Source: Paucibacter sediminis
GTDB taxonomy: Bacteria; Pseudomonadota; Gammaproteobacteria; Burkholderiales; Burkholderiaceae_C
Length of the DNA stretch: 64,000 nucleotides
Assembly (NCBI RefSeq): GCF_030254645.1
Contig: NZ_CP116346.1
Location: 1,778,001 to 1,842,000 of the forward strand
Direction of reading: 5' to 3'
Of the stretch, positions 15,751-24,217 are shown piece by piece (within the stretch, counting starts at the first letter, position 1; every line of letters begins with the position of its first letter). Under the pieces are notes generated by a model. The model was not told where the DNA came from, made no database searches, and was given only the letters and a program-made list of their open reading frames with translations. The position numbers and the translations under genes were made by a program.

Positions 15751-18612
15751 ATGTCGGGCAGCACCGCCTGGCTGATCGCGGTGGCGCTGGCCGCGGCGCT
15801 GGCGCTGGCCTTGCTGCTGGTGCAGCTGGCCTACCGGGCCGGCCGGCGGCGCGCGCCCGAGGGCCCCAGCTCGCGCCTGCCGGGTCTGGAGTCGGGGGCC
15901 TCGGCACACCGGCGCGTGCGCCTGGCCATCTATGTGGTGCTGCTGGCCGCGGCCGGCCATGCGGCCCTGCTGGCCTGGCAGGCCGATGCCTCGCTGCAGC
16001 GCCGCCAGGCCGAAACCGAGGCCGCCAATCTGGCCGGCATGCAGCGCATGCACAGCCAGCGCATCGGCCGCATCGCCTCACTGCTGGGCCAGCTGCCGGG
16101 CGAGCAACTCGCCAGTCAGGCCGAGCTGCGCGCGGTGCTGGAGCGCGCCGATCGCGATGCGCGTGTGCTGCAGGAATTTCTGTACTCGGGTTCGTCCCAG
16201 CTGGGCCCGGCGCTGGCGCTGGATGCGGCCGTGCTGGCCGGCTGGGAAGAGACGCGCAGCGCGCTCTACCGCCAGGCCGAGGCGCTGCTGCAGGCCGCGC
16301 CGCAGCGCGGCAGCGCGCGGGTTGCGACCCTGCAGCAGGCGGTCGAGCCGGCGCTGCTGGCGGCCGAGCGCCTGGTGCTGGCGCTGGAGCAGGCCACCGA
16401 GGCCAGGCAGCGCAGCGCGGTGACCTTGGCCAAGGTCTGGGCCGCCGCCACCGTCAGCCTGCTGATCGCGCTGGCGGTGATCGTGGCCGAGCCCACCGCC
16501 CGCGCGGTGCGCTCGCAATACCTGAAGCTGGCGACGCAGGCACGCGAGCTGGAGCGCCTGGCCCTGGTGGCCGAGCTCACCACCAATGCCGTCATGATCA
16601 CCGACGGCCGCCAGCGCCTGGTGTGGGTCAACGAGGCCTTTTCGCGCCTCACCGGCTACCGCCTCGGCGAAGCCCTCGGGCACAGCATGGCCGGGCTGCT
16701 GCAGAGCCAGCCGACCGAGCAGGCGGCGCTAGCCCGCCTGCAGACCGCCGTGCAGGCCGGGCGCGGCGCGCGCGCCCAGGTGCTGAACCGCCGCAAGGAT
16801 GGGCGCGAGCTCTGGCTCGACATCGACATGCAGCCGCTGCGCGATAGCGCCGGCGCGGCCGAGGGCTTTGTGGCGGTGGCCGCCGATGTCACCGAGCGCC
16901 GCCGCGCCCAGGCCGATCTGCGCATCGCCGCGATCGCCTTCGATTCGCTGGAGGCGATCGCGATCACCGACGCCGCGCAGAGCATCCTGCGCGTCAACCC
17001 CGCCTTCACGCGCATCACCGGCTACAGCGCCGCCGAGGCGCATGGCCGCGTGGTGGGGCGCCTGCTGCGCTCGGGCCGGCACGAGCCGGCGTTCTACGAG
17101 GCGATGTGGCGCCAGCTGAGCGCCGAGCGCCACTGGCAGGGCGAGGTCTGGAACCGCCGCAAGAACGGCCAGGTCTATCCGGAATGGCTCAGCATCACCG
17201 CGGTGACCGACGAGGACGGCGCGGTGGCCAACTATGTGGCGGTGTTCACCGACATCACGCAGAAGAAGCTGGCCGACGAGACCATCCACAACCTGGCCTT
17301 CTACGACGCCCTCACCGAGCTGCCGAACCGCCGTCTGATGCGCGACCGCCTCGGCCAGGTGCAGGCCTCCAGCGTGCGTCACCTGCGCCCGGCGGCGGTG
17401 CTGTTCATCGACCTCGACCACTTCAAGGAGCTCAACGACACGCGCGGCCACGACGTCGGCGACCGCCTGCTGGTGGAGGTGGCGCGCCGCCTGCAGGCGA
17501 CGGTGCGCGTCAACGACACGGTGGCGCGCCAGGGCGGCGACGAGTTCGTGGTGATCCTGCCCGACCTGAGCGAGACGCCCGAACAGGCGGCGGTGGACGC
17601 CGAGACGGTGGCCGAGAAGGTGCGCGCCGTGCTGACCCGGCCCTATGCGCTGGACGAGCATGAATGGCACAGCACCGCCAGCATCGGCATCAGCATGCTG
17701 TACGGCAACGAGGTCTCGCTGGACGAGATCCTCAAGCGCGCCGACATCGCCATGTACGAGGCCAAGCGCTCGGGGCGCAACGCGATCCGCTTCTTCGACC
17801 CGGCCACGCATGCGGCGATGGCGGCGCGTATTGCGCTGGAGGCCGATCTGCGCCACGCGCTGCCGCAGGGCGAGTTCAGGCTGCATTACCAGCTGCAGGT
17901 CGACCAATGGCGGCAGCCGGTGGGCGCCGAGGTGCTGCTGCGCTGGCAGCATCCGCGCCGCGGCATGGTGGCGCCGGGCAGCTTCATCGCGCTGGCCGAG
18001 GACACCGACCTGATCTCGCCGATCGGCCACTGGGTGCTGCGCGAGGCCTGCCAGCAGCTGCGCCGCTGGGCCGATGCGCCGGCCACGCGCGAGCTGCAGC
18101 TGGCAGTGAATGTCAGCGCCCGCCAGTTCAGGCAGATCGATTTCGTCGAGCAGGTGCGCAGCGTGCTGGAGAGCAGCGGCGCCAATCCGCGCCTGCTCAA
18201 GCTGGAGCTGACCGAGAGCCTGGTGCTGGTCAACCTGGCCGACACCCTGGCCAAGATGCAGGCCATCAATGCGCTGGGGGTGCGCTTCGCGATCGACGAC
18301 TTCGGCACCGGCCAGAGCTCGCTGGCCTACCTGACCCGCCTCAGCCTGGACCAGCTCAAGATCGACCAGACCTTTGTGGCCAGCATGCTGGGCTCGCACA
18401 CCGACGCGGTGATCGTGCAGACCATCATCGGCATGGCCAAGAGCCTGGGCCTGGAGGTGATTGCGGAGGGTGTGGAGACCGAGGAGCAGCTCGCCTTTCT
18501 GGTGCGCAACGGCTGCCGCCGCTTCCAGGGCTATCTGCTGGGGCGGCCGGTGCCGATCGAGCAGCTGGAGCTGCAGCTGGCCAGCGCGGTGCCGGCCGAG
18601 GCCGCCGATTGA
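15751..18612 (+). CDS. Membrane PAS-PAS-GGDEF-EAL c-di-GMP protein with PilJ/NarX-like sensor
   Basis: 953 residues. A first TM lies at about 5-27 and a second at about 55-75. The sensor that follows contains NLAGMQRMHSQRI, resembling the P-box region of PilJ/NarX-type sensors. A third TM lies at about 230-248. Two PAS domains follow (about 270-385 and 390-505). GGDEF has an intact QGGDEF, with RVND five residues upstream matching the inhibitory I-site RxxD. EAL shows EVLLRW, AVNVSARQ, LELTESL, DDFGTG and AEGVET. Both activities look possible. The gene abuts the chemoreceptor (TGAATG), linking chemosensing to c-di-GMP. Confidence 0.94.
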   Translation: MSGSTAWLIAVALAAALALALLLVQLAYRAGRRRAPEGPSSRLPGLESGASAHRRVRLAIYVVLLAAAGHAALLAWQADASLQRRQAETEAANLAGMQRMHSQRIGRIASLLGQLPGEQLASQAELRAVLERADRDARVLQEFLYSGSSQLGPALALDAAVLAGWEETRSALYRQAEALLQAAPQRGSARVATLQQAVEPALLAAERLVLALEQATEARQRSAVTLAKVWAAATVSLLIALAVIVAEPTARAVRSQYLKLATQARELERLALVAELTTNAVMITDGRQRLVWVNEAFSRLTGYRLGEALGHSMAGLLQSQPTEQAALARLQTAVQAGRGARAQVLNRRKDGRELWLDIDMQPLRDSAGAAEGFVAVAADVTERRRAQADLRIAAIAFDSLEAIAITDAAQSILRVNPAFTRITGYSAAEAHGRVVGRLLRSGRHEPAFYEAMWRQLSAERHWQGEVWNRRKNGQVYPEWLSITAVTDEDGAVANYVAVFTDITQKKLADETIHNLAFYDALTELPNRRLMRDRLGQVQASSVRHLRPAAVLFIDLDHFKELNDTRGHDVGDRLLVEVARRLQATVRVNDTVARQGGDEFVVILPDLSETPEQAAVDAETVAEKVRAVLTRPYALDEHEWHSTASIGISMLYGNEVSLDEILKRADIAMYEAKRSGRNAIRFFDPATHAAMAARIALEADLRHALPQGEFRLHYQLQVDQWRQPVGAEVLLRWQHPRRGMVAPGSFIALAEDTDLISPIGHWVLREACQQLRRWADAPATRELQLAVNVSARQFRQIDFVEQVRSVLESSGANPRLLKLELTESLVLVNLADTLAKMQAINALGVRFAIDDFGTGQSSLAYLTRLSLDQLKIDQTFVASMLGSHTDAVIVQTIIGMAKSLGLEVIAEGVETEEQLAFLVRNGCRRFQGYLLGRPVPIEQLELQLASAVPAEAAD

Positions 18613-18661
18613 GCGGCGGGCCGAGCGGCTGGCCGCCGGCCCCGCGCTCCCTCAGGCTCAC

Positions 18662-19150
18662 TCAGGCGGCCTGCCGGAGCTCGTCGAACAAGCCCATGTC
18701 GGCGCGGCCCATCAGCGCTTCGATGTCGAGCAGGATCAGCATGCGCTCGTTGACCGTACCGATGCCGGTGATGAAGCCGGTGTCGACCAGTCCGGCGCTG
18801 AGCTGAGGGGGCGGCCGAATGGCCTCGCCGCCCAGGTCAAGTACGTCCGACACCGAGTCGACCACGGCACCGACGACGCGCTGACCGATGTTCAGCACCA
18901 CGACCACGGTGAGGGCCGAGTACTCGGCCTGCGCGAGGCCGAACTTGAGGCGCAGGTCGACGATGGGCACGATGACGCCGCGCAGATCGATCACGCCCTT
19001 GAGGAAGGCCGGCGCATTGGCGATGCGGGTGGGCGCCTCGTAGGAGCGGATCTCCTGCACCTTGAGGATGTCGATGCCGTATTCCTCGGGGCCGAGCTTG
19101 AAGCTCAGGTACTCGCGCTTCTGGGCGGTGTGGCTGGCGATGGCTTGCAT
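18662..19150 (-). CDS. cheW: CheW chemotaxis coupling protein
   Basis: A 162-residue CheW-domain protein that links receptors to the CheA kinase. [22 protein letters not shown] and [16 protein letters not shown] are hallmark strands. Start 19150 is chosen because the upstream frame is low-complexity and overlaps the receptor gene. It is 10 nt downstream of the chemoreceptor 19161-20843, so the two form an operon. No CheA, CheY or CheR is in the window. It is probably one of several CheW paralogues. Confidence 0.93.
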   Translation of the reverse strand: MQAIASHTAQKREYLSFKLGPEEYGIDILKVQEIRSYEAPTRIANAPAFLKGVIDLRGVIVPIVDLRLKFGLAQAEYSALTVVVVLNIGQRVVGAVVDSVSDVLDLGGEAIRPPPQLSAGLVDTGFITGIGTVNERMLILLDIEALMGRADMGLFDELRQAA

Positions 19151-19160
19151 GCGGCGGCCC

Positions 19161-20843
19161 TCAGAAACTGGCCCAATCGGCGCCGGCCGTCGCCGGCACC
19201 GGCTGCTGGCGCGGCGCCGGGCGCGCCGCCGCCGGCTTGGCAGCGGCACGCGCGGGCGTGGCGGGCACGGCGGGCTTGTGCGGGGCGGGCGCGGCATGGC
19301 CCACGTCGAACACGGCGACGGTGTCGGCCAGGCGTGCGGCCTGCTGCTGCATGCTGTCGGCGGCGGCGGCCGATTCCTCCACCAGCGCGGCGTTCTGCTG
19401 CGTCACCTGGTCCAACTGCTGGACCGCGTCGCTGATCTGGGCCAGGCCCTTGGATTGCTCGACGCTGGCCTCGGAGATTTCACCCACCAGATCGTTCACC
19501 CGGCGCACCTGGCTGACGATGTCGTCCATGGTGCGGCCGGCTTCGGCCACCAGGGTGGCGCCGCTGTCGACCTTCTCCACGCTCTGCTGGATCAGGGTCT
19601 TGATCTCCTTGGCCGCCTGGGCCGAGCGCTGGGCCAGGGTGCGCACCTCGCCGGCCACCACCGCGAAGCCGCGGCCCTGCTCGCCGGCACGGGCGGCCTC
19701 GACGGCGGCGTTGAGCGCCAGGATATTGGTCTGGAAGGCGATGCCGTCGATCACGCCGATGATGTCGGCGATCTGGCGCGAGCTGTCGGTGATGCCCTGC
19801 ATGGTGCTGACCACCTGCGACACCACATGCCCGCCTTTGGCGGCCACATCGGTGGCGCCGGCCGCCAGCTGCGAGGCGGCGCGGGCGTTGTCGGCGTTCT
19901 GGTTGACGGTGGAGGTCAGCTGCTCCATCGAGGCCGCGGTCTGCTGCAGATTGGAAGCCTGCTCCTCGGTGCGCTGGCTCAGGTCCACATTGCCGCTGGC
20001 GATCTGGGTCGAGGCGGTGCTGACGGATTCGACCCCGACGCGCACCTGGCCGACCACCTCGCGCAGCCGTGCCACCATATGGCCGAGGGCACGGGTCAGC
20101 TGGGCCACCTCGTCGCGGCCGGTGGCGTGCGGGCTGTGGGTCAGGTCACCGCCGGCCACGGCCTCGGCGAGCTGCACGGCGGCGGCCAGGGGCACGGCGA
20201 TCAGGCGGCTGATGAACCAGGCGAAGGCCACGGCCACGGCGACGGCCAGCAGCACGGCGGCGATCACGCCATTGCGGCCGGCCTGGAACATCTGCCGGGC
20301 CTGCTCGGCGTCGTGCCGGGCTTGCTCGTCGTTGTAGTCGGCCAGCTTCTGCACGCGCGCCAGGGTGTCCTCGAAGTGGCGCAGGCCATCCTTGCCGGCG
20401 ATGTATTCGCGCGCCTCCTCATGTTGGCCGGCCTGCAGCATCGGTGCCAGCTTGGCCGAACGCTCGAGGTAGGACTGCCAGCCGGCGATCGCCTCGTCGT
20501 AGAGCTTGCGCTCCTGCGCGTCGGCGATGGCCTCGGCGTAGGACTTGCGGGCCGCCTCGAAACTCGTCTTGACCTGCTCCAGGCGCGCCAGCATCTCGTC
20601 GCGCTCGGCATCCGTGCTGACCAGGGCGCGGTACTCGCGGGTGCGGTAGCGGTTCGCCGCCTCGGCCATCTTCAGGCTGTCGCGCACCCCGGCCAGGCGC
20701 AGGCTCAGGATCGATTCGGCCTGCCCGTAGACCTTGGACAACTGGACCACCGACAGGCCGCCCAGCAGCAGCATCAGGGCCAGCACGACGCCGAAGGCAA
20801 GGCTCAGCTTGCCGCGCACGGTGAGGGAGTTCATCAGCTTCAT
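19161..20843 (-). CDS. Methyl-accepting chemotaxis protein with C-terminal CheR-docking motif
   Basis: 560 residues. TM1 is about 10-32, then a four-helix sensor domain, TM2 about 190-212, HAMP and a signalling domain with the [19 protein letters not shown] hairpin. A Pro/Ala-rich flexible linker leads to the last residues DWASF, which resemble the NWETF pentapeptide that tethers CheR/CheB in enteric high-abundance receptors. ATG 20843 has AGAGGA 5 nt upstream; a GTG just before it is too close. It is co-oriented with cheW and divergent from a TetR regulator. Confidence 0.93.
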   Translation of the reverse strand: MKLMNSLTVRGKLSLAFGVVLALMLLLGGLSVVQLSKVYGQAESILSLRLAGVRDSLKMAEAANRYRTREYRALVSTDAERDEMLARLEQVKTSFEAARKSYAEAIADAQERKLYDEAIAGWQSYLERSAKLAPMLQAGQHEEAREYIAGKDGLRHFEDTLARVQKLADYNDEQARHDAEQARQMFQAGRNGVIAAVLLAVAVAVAFAWFISRLIAVPLAAAVQLAEAVAGGDLTHSPHATGRDEVAQLTRALGHMVARLREVVGQVRVGVESVSTASTQIASGNVDLSQRTEEQASNLQQTAASMEQLTSTVNQNADNARAASQLAAGATDVAAKGGHVVSQVVSTMQGITDSSRQIADIIGVIDGIAFQTNILALNAAVEAARAGEQGRGFAVVAGEVRTLAQRSAQAAKEIKTLIQQSVEKVDSGATLVAEAGRTMDDIVSQVRRVNDLVGEISEASVEQSKGLAQISDAVQQLDQVTQQNAALVEESAAAADSMQQQAARLADTVAVFDVGHAAPAPHKPAVPATPARAAAKPAAARPAPRQQPVPATAGADWASF

Positions 20844-20935
20844 CACAGTCCTCTCAATCGCGCGGGCTCGCCGCGCCGGATGGGCGCTCGACCTGCGCCC
20901 GGGTGGTTGATGTGGATCAGTGTCGGCTGATGTGC

Positions 20936-20983
20936 TGTAAACGTACAGGAACTTTTACACGTAAACATACGGCAATGTTTACG
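20936..20983. promoter_or_regulatory. Two dyads between divergent chemoreceptor and TetR genes
   Basis: Two inverted repeats lie side by side. TGTAAA (20936-20941) pairs with TTTACA (20954-20959). CGTAAACAT (20960-20968) pairs perfectly with ATGTTTACG (20975-20983) across 6 nt. Both use a GTAAAC half-site. Their position directly before the TetR start (21005) and upstream of the receptor gene is that expected for autoregulatory TetR operators. Protein binding is inferred. Confidence 0.6.
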
Positions 20984-21004
20984 CGCTAACGATAGACTGC
21001 CGGC

Positions 21005-21688
21005 ATGACGACAATCAAAAGCAAGCCCGCACCCAGCCGCGCCCGGGTCAGGCGCGGCAATCTGGAAGACGCGGAGCAGCTGCGCAAGGAGCTGGTGGAC
21101 GCGGCGCTGGCGCTGTTTGCCGATGGCGGGCTGGAGGCGGTGTCGATCCGCTCGGTGTCGGCTCGGGTCGGCGTGTCGCCCATGGCGATGTATCGCTACT
21201 TTGCCGACAAGGCCGAGCTGCTGAGCGGCGTCTCGGCCTTTGCGCAGCAGGGCAGCTACGAGTACACGCAGAAGGTGGTGACGCGCGCGCGCGGTGGCCG
21301 GGCCCGGCACCGCGCCGCCATCAAGGCCTTTCTGGACTACTGGGAGTCGCACCCCGACCAGTACTGCCTGGTGTACGGCTTCAGCGAGATCGGCCCGGCG
21401 CGCGAGGCCAAGTCCAGGCTCGGCCCGCCGCCCAAGTACGCCGACTACCTGGCCTACCAGACGCTCGTCACCGAGGCGCTGGCGCGCGAGATCGGCGCGC
21501 CGCTCACCCATGTGAAGCTGGCCCAGGATCTGCGCATCGCCATGCTGCTGGGCTATCTGCACGGCACCATGGTGTTCAGGCGCTACCCCTGGAGCGAGCC
21601 CGCCCAGCTGCGTGAGGCCTATGTGGAGCAGGTGCAGCAGGCCGTGGAGCGCTGCCTGCTGCACGGCCCGGCCGCGGCCTCGCGCTGA
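21005..21688 (+). CDS. TetR/AcrR-family transcriptional regulator
   Basis: 227 residues with an N-terminal TetR HTH (about 30-75) containing GGLEAVSIRSVSARVGVSPMAMYRYFADK. The C-terminal ligand domain follows the TetR_C pattern with many aromatic residues (YWESHPDQYCLVYGF). It is divergent from the chemoreceptor/cheW operon with two GTAAAC dyads between, so it probably represses itself and perhaps the receptor. A TorT-like gene follows 67 nt downstream. Confidence 0.9.
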   Translation: MTTIKSKPAPSRARVRRGNLEDAEQLRKELVDAALALFADGGLEAVSIRSVSARVGVSPMAMYRYFADKAELLSGVSAFAQQGSYEYTQKVVTRARGGRARHRAAIKAFLDYWESHPDQYCLVYGFSEIGPAREAKSRLGPPPKYADYLAYQTLVTEALAREIGAPLTHVKLAQDLRIAMLLGYLHGTMVFRRYPWSEPAQLREAYVEQVQQAVERCLLHGPAAASR

Positions 21689-21755
21689 GGTGCGCGCTAG
21701 CGCTAGCATCCGGTTCATCACCAGGGAGCCCAGGGCTCGGACAGGGGAGGTGGCG

Positions 21756-22826
21756 ATGAGGCACTGGGCACCGCGGCTGCTGATGGTTCCGCTGACCCTG
21801 GCGATCATGCTGGCGCATGGCGCCGAGTCGATCCCGGCCATCGCCGATGGCAAGCGTGGTGACTATGTGTTCCTCGAGAAGGCGCGCCAGCGCTGGCGCC
21901 TGTGCGCCGTGCTGCCCCACGCACTGGATCGCTTCTTCTGGGCGGTGGCCTACGGCCTGGACAAGCAGGCCGGCGCGCTGGGCGTCGACGTGGGCATCGC
22001 CCAGGCGGGCGGCTACGGCAACCTCGCGGAGCAACGCCGCCTGGTCGCCGAATGCGTGGCCGATGGCGCCGACGCGGTGCTGCTCGCGGCCATCGACCCG
22101 GCCGCCTTCAAGGACGAGCTGGAGCTGCTGGCCGCGCAGCGTATCAAGGTGATCGACCTGGTCAACGGCCTGGACGGCGAGTCGGTGGCCGCACATTCGC
22201 ATCAGGACTACGCCGACACCGGCGCGGCGGTAGCGCGTTATGTGATGGCCCTCGCGAACGCTGATGGCGCTGGGCAGGCCTGGCGCGTGGGCTGGTTCCC
22301 GGGGCCTGGCAATGCGCGCTGGTCCAAGGGCTTCGACGCCGCCATTCGCAAGGCCTTTGCGGCGCAGCGCCCGGCCCGGCACGCCCTGGTCGAGGGCGGC
22401 TGGGGCGCCACCTCGATGCGGGTGCAGAGTTCGCTGGTCAGGGCCTTGCAGGAGGCGCAGCCGGTGGAGGTGATCCTGGCCAATGCGGTCGCCGCCGAGT
22501 TCTCGGCACGCTTCTACAAGGGGCGGCCCCGGGCGCCGCGCTACATCGTCTCGACCTATGCCTCGGACGGCGTGATCAATGCGATGAAGACGGGCGAGAT
22601 CGCCGCCATGATGGCCAATGCACCGGTGACGGAGGCACGCATCGCGGTCGATCTGGCGGTACGGGCGCTGGAGGAGCGTGCGTTCCCGAGGCTGGTGAGC
22701 GTTCCGGCCCGGCTCGTCACGCAGGCCAATCTGGCCAGCTTCCAGTCAGAGGAGGCCGTGGCGCCGGTGGGCCTGCGCATCCCCCTCAAGAGGTTGCCTC
22801 CTAGGGCGGGGGCAGTGTCGCCCTGA
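21756..22826 (+). CDS. TorT-like periplasmic binding protein (type 1 fold)
   Basis: 356 residues with a signal peptide of about 24 residues (GAESIP). The mature part reads as a type-1 periplasmic binding protein: GGYGNLAEQRRLVAECVADGADAVLLAAID is typical of the Peripla_BP_4 group and GWFPGPGNARWSKGFDAA resembles TorT, the TMAO-sensing partner of TorS. Start 21756 has AGGGGAGG upstream. No TorS, TorR or reductase is adjacent. It may serve the nearby chemoreceptor or a distant sensor kinase. The TorT label is moderately sure; the ligand is unknown. Confidence 0.75.
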   Translation: MRHWAPRLLMVPLTLAIMLAHGAESIPAIADGKRGDYVFLEKARQRWRLCAVLPHALDRFFWAVAYGLDKQAGALGVDVGIAQAGGYGNLAEQRRLVAECVADGADAVLLAAIDPAAFKDELELLAAQRIKVIDLVNGLDGESVAAHSHQDYADTGAAVARYVMALANADGAGQAWRVGWFPGPGNARWSKGFDAAIRKAFAAQRPARHALVEGGWGATSMRVQSSLVRALQEAQPVEVILANAVAAEFSARFYKGRPRAPRYIVSTYASDGVINAMKTGEIAAMMANAPVTEARIAVDLAVRALEERAFPRLVSVPARLVTQANLASFQSEEAVAPVGLRIPLKRLPPRAGAVSP

Positions 22827-22851
22827 GCGGGCGGATAGCAGGCGAGGGTGC

Positions 22852-22926
22852 TGGTGCGACCGGCAAGAATCGAACTTGCGACTAAGCCTTCGGAGGGCCC
22901 AATGATATCCACTTCACCACGGTCGC
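22852..22926 (-). tRNA. tRNA-Arg (anticodon CCG)
   Basis: A 75-nt cloverleaf on the minus strand. The acceptor stem GCGACCG/CGGTCGC is perfect; the D arm is GTGA/TCAT; the anticodon loop reads CTCCGAA with anticodon CCG; the T arm is GCAAG-TTCGATT-CTTGC; discriminator A is followed by an encoded CCA. The anticodon stem has two G-U pairs at its top. It decodes CGG. No integrase or attachment-site duplication is seen beside it. Confidence 0.95.
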
Positions 22927-22939
22927 GGTGCAGGGGCGC

Positions 22940-22945
22940 ATTCTA
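22940..22945 (-). promoter_or_regulatory. Probable -10 box of the tRNA-Arg promoter
   Basis: On the minus strand TAGAAT ends 13 nt before the mature tRNA 5' end, leaving a leader of about 7 nt after the expected transcription start. A matching -35 is weak. Confidence 0.45.
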
Positions 22946-23000
22946 GCCGGCTTCCGCGCCTTGGCCGCACAAGCCGGGCCGGGCGCCGCGCGGCCGACGA

Positions 23001-23037
23001 TATAATCCCGCGGTTTTGCCGCCTGCGTTTTGCAGGC
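23001..23037 (+). promoter_or_regulatory. TATAAT -10 and leader hairpin upstream of cytochrome c gene
   Basis: A perfect TATAAT at 23001-23006 lies 78 nt before the cytochrome start. Just downstream GCCTGC (23021-23026) and GCAGGC (23032-23037) form a 6-bp hairpin with a 5-nt loop in the presumed 5' leader. No good -35 is seen. Confidence 0.5.
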
Positions 23038-23084
23038 AGCGCATTCCCAGCGCTTTCCATCAAGCCGACGCCAACGAGGATTTC

Positions 23085-23621
23085 ATGAGCGGATCTCACG
23101 ACCACGACGCCCCGCACGAAGGACCGATCAAGACGCCCAAGCAGCTGATCTGGGCCGTGTTCTTTGCCTTTGTGGTGCCCATCATCGTGATCGTGATGCT
23201 GGCCAACTACGTCACCACCGATGTCAAGCCGGCCGCCGGCAGCGTCGGCCTGGAAGAGCAGGCGGTGGCCGCGCGCATCCAGCCGGTGGGCGCGATCGAA
23301 ATCAAGGACGCCTCCAACCCCGGCGCGATGAAAACCGGCGAGCAGGTGTTCCAGGCCCAGTGCTCGGCCTGCCACGCCACCGGCGCCGCCGGTGCACCCA
23401 AGCTGGCCGATGCGGCCGCCTGGGGCCCGCGCGTGAAGAACGGCTTCGAAGCCCTGCTGAACTCGGCCCTCAAGGGCAAGGGCAATATGGGTGCCCAGGG
23501 CGGCGGCGATCACAGCGATTTCGAGATCGCCCGCGCCGTGGTCTATATGGCCAACCAGGGTGGTGCCAAGTTCGACGAACCCAAGGCACCTGCCGCGGCC
23601 GCATCGGCCGCCGCGAACTGA
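23085..23621 (+). CDS. Membrane-anchored c-type cytochrome (cytochrome c5 family)
   Basis: 178 residues. A cytoplasmic N-terminus with several His residues precedes one TM helix (about 20-42), which anchors a periplasmic mono-haem domain. The haem motif CSACH is at C93/C96/H97. Downstream GNMGAQGGG and DFEIARAVVYMANQ match the cytochrome c5 (CytC_C5) family and supply the likely distal Met. Shine-Dalgarno GAGGA precedes ATG 23085. It probably shuttles electrons in the aerobic respiratory chain. A strong terminator follows. Confidence 0.92.
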   Translation: MSGSHDHDAPHEGPIKTPKQLIWAVFFAFVVPIIVIVMLANYVTTDVKPAAGSVGLEEQAVAARIQPVGAIEIKDASNPGAMKTGEQVFQAQCSACHATGAAGAPKLADAAAWGPRVKNGFEALLNSALKGKGNMGAQGGGDHSDFEIARAVVYMANQGGAKFDEPKAPAAAASAAAN

Positions 23622-23643
23622 TCAGGCATCGCAAGATCAGCAC

Positions 23644-23678
23644 AAACCGCCCGGGCGTCGAGCCCCGGCGGTTTTTTT
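23644..23678 (+). terminator. Rho-independent terminator after cytochrome c gene
   Basis: AACCGCC...GGGC pairs with GCCC...GGCGGTT around a short GTCGA-type loop, followed by seven T residues (23672-23678). The first T-run bases abut the stop of the converging gene, so the hairpin may serve both strands. Confidence 0.88.
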
Positions 23679-24204
23679 ATTGCGCCTCGGGTTGGCGCTG
23701 GAAGCCGAAGCGCGCGGGCAGCTCGGCGGCGTGGATGTCCTGGGGTGTCCACAGGCCTTGCTCCACCGCATCGGCTGCGGTCTCCATGTCCAGGCTGTGC
23801 ACCAGGCCCGGGCCGATGTCGCTGTCCAGGTAGAGCCGGCCCAGCTCGTCCAGCCAGGCGCTGCGGAACTGGGCCGGGCGCCCGGTGTGGCTGCGCAGCT
23901 GCGGGCCCGCCGGCGTGGCGGCGAGGCGCCAGACCCAGGGCGTGGCCTCGAGTTGCAGGTAGACGCGCTGCGGCCCGTTCTGGAAGAACCAGCAGCCCTG
24001 CTCGTCGGCCTCGTAGTTGCGTTCGATGAACTCGCGCAGCTTCTCATGCACGATGCGGCTGCCCTTCACCTGCGGGAAGGGGCCGGCGGCCTGGATGCGC
24101 TCGTCGCGCATATACCAGTCGCCGCGCGCGTCCAGCGCCAGCCAGCCATAGCAGTGCGGGACGTTGGGCCACTTCTTCAGCGCGGCCTTGACGATGGGAT
24201 CCAT
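23677..24204 (-). CDS. Conserved hypothetical protein (betaproteobacterial family)
   Basis: 175 residues, soluble, no signal peptide. It is rich in Trp and aromatic residues (KKWPNVPHCYGWLALDARGDWYMRD), with a mid-protein beta-rich segment (GCWFFQNGPQRVYLQLEATPWVWRL) and a C-terminal LPARFGF motif. I recall close homologues beside YheT-type hydrolases in Burkholderiales, annotated only as DUF proteins. It lies 13 nt downstream of the YheT-like gene, so the two are likely co-transcribed. Function unknown. Confidence 0.8.
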   Translation of the reverse strand: MDPIVKAALKKWPNVPHCYGWLALDARGDWYMRDERIQAAGPFPQVKGSRIVHEKLREFIERNYEADEQGCWFFQNGPQRVYLQLEATPWVWRLAATPAGPQLRSHTGRPAQFRSAWLDELGRLYLDSDIGPGLVHSLDMETAADAVEQGLWTPQDIHAAELPARFGFQRQPEAQ

Positions 24205-24217
24205 GGTCTAGTGTCGT

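Noticed and set aside
14146-16053. 635-codon minus-strand frame opposite the chemoreceptor
   Set aside because: Antisense shadow of the repetitive receptor coding sequence; low-complexity composition (Gly/His/Leu/Gln) and no motif.
18613-18661. GC-rich hairpin between converging GGDEF-EAL and cheW genes
   Set aside because: Possible GGCGG/CCGCC pairing only, without T-run; such pairings are common at this GC content.
22852-22926. tRNA-Arg as an integration site of a mobile element
   Set aside because: No integrase, no direct repeat of the tRNA 3' end and no compositional shift in the flanks.
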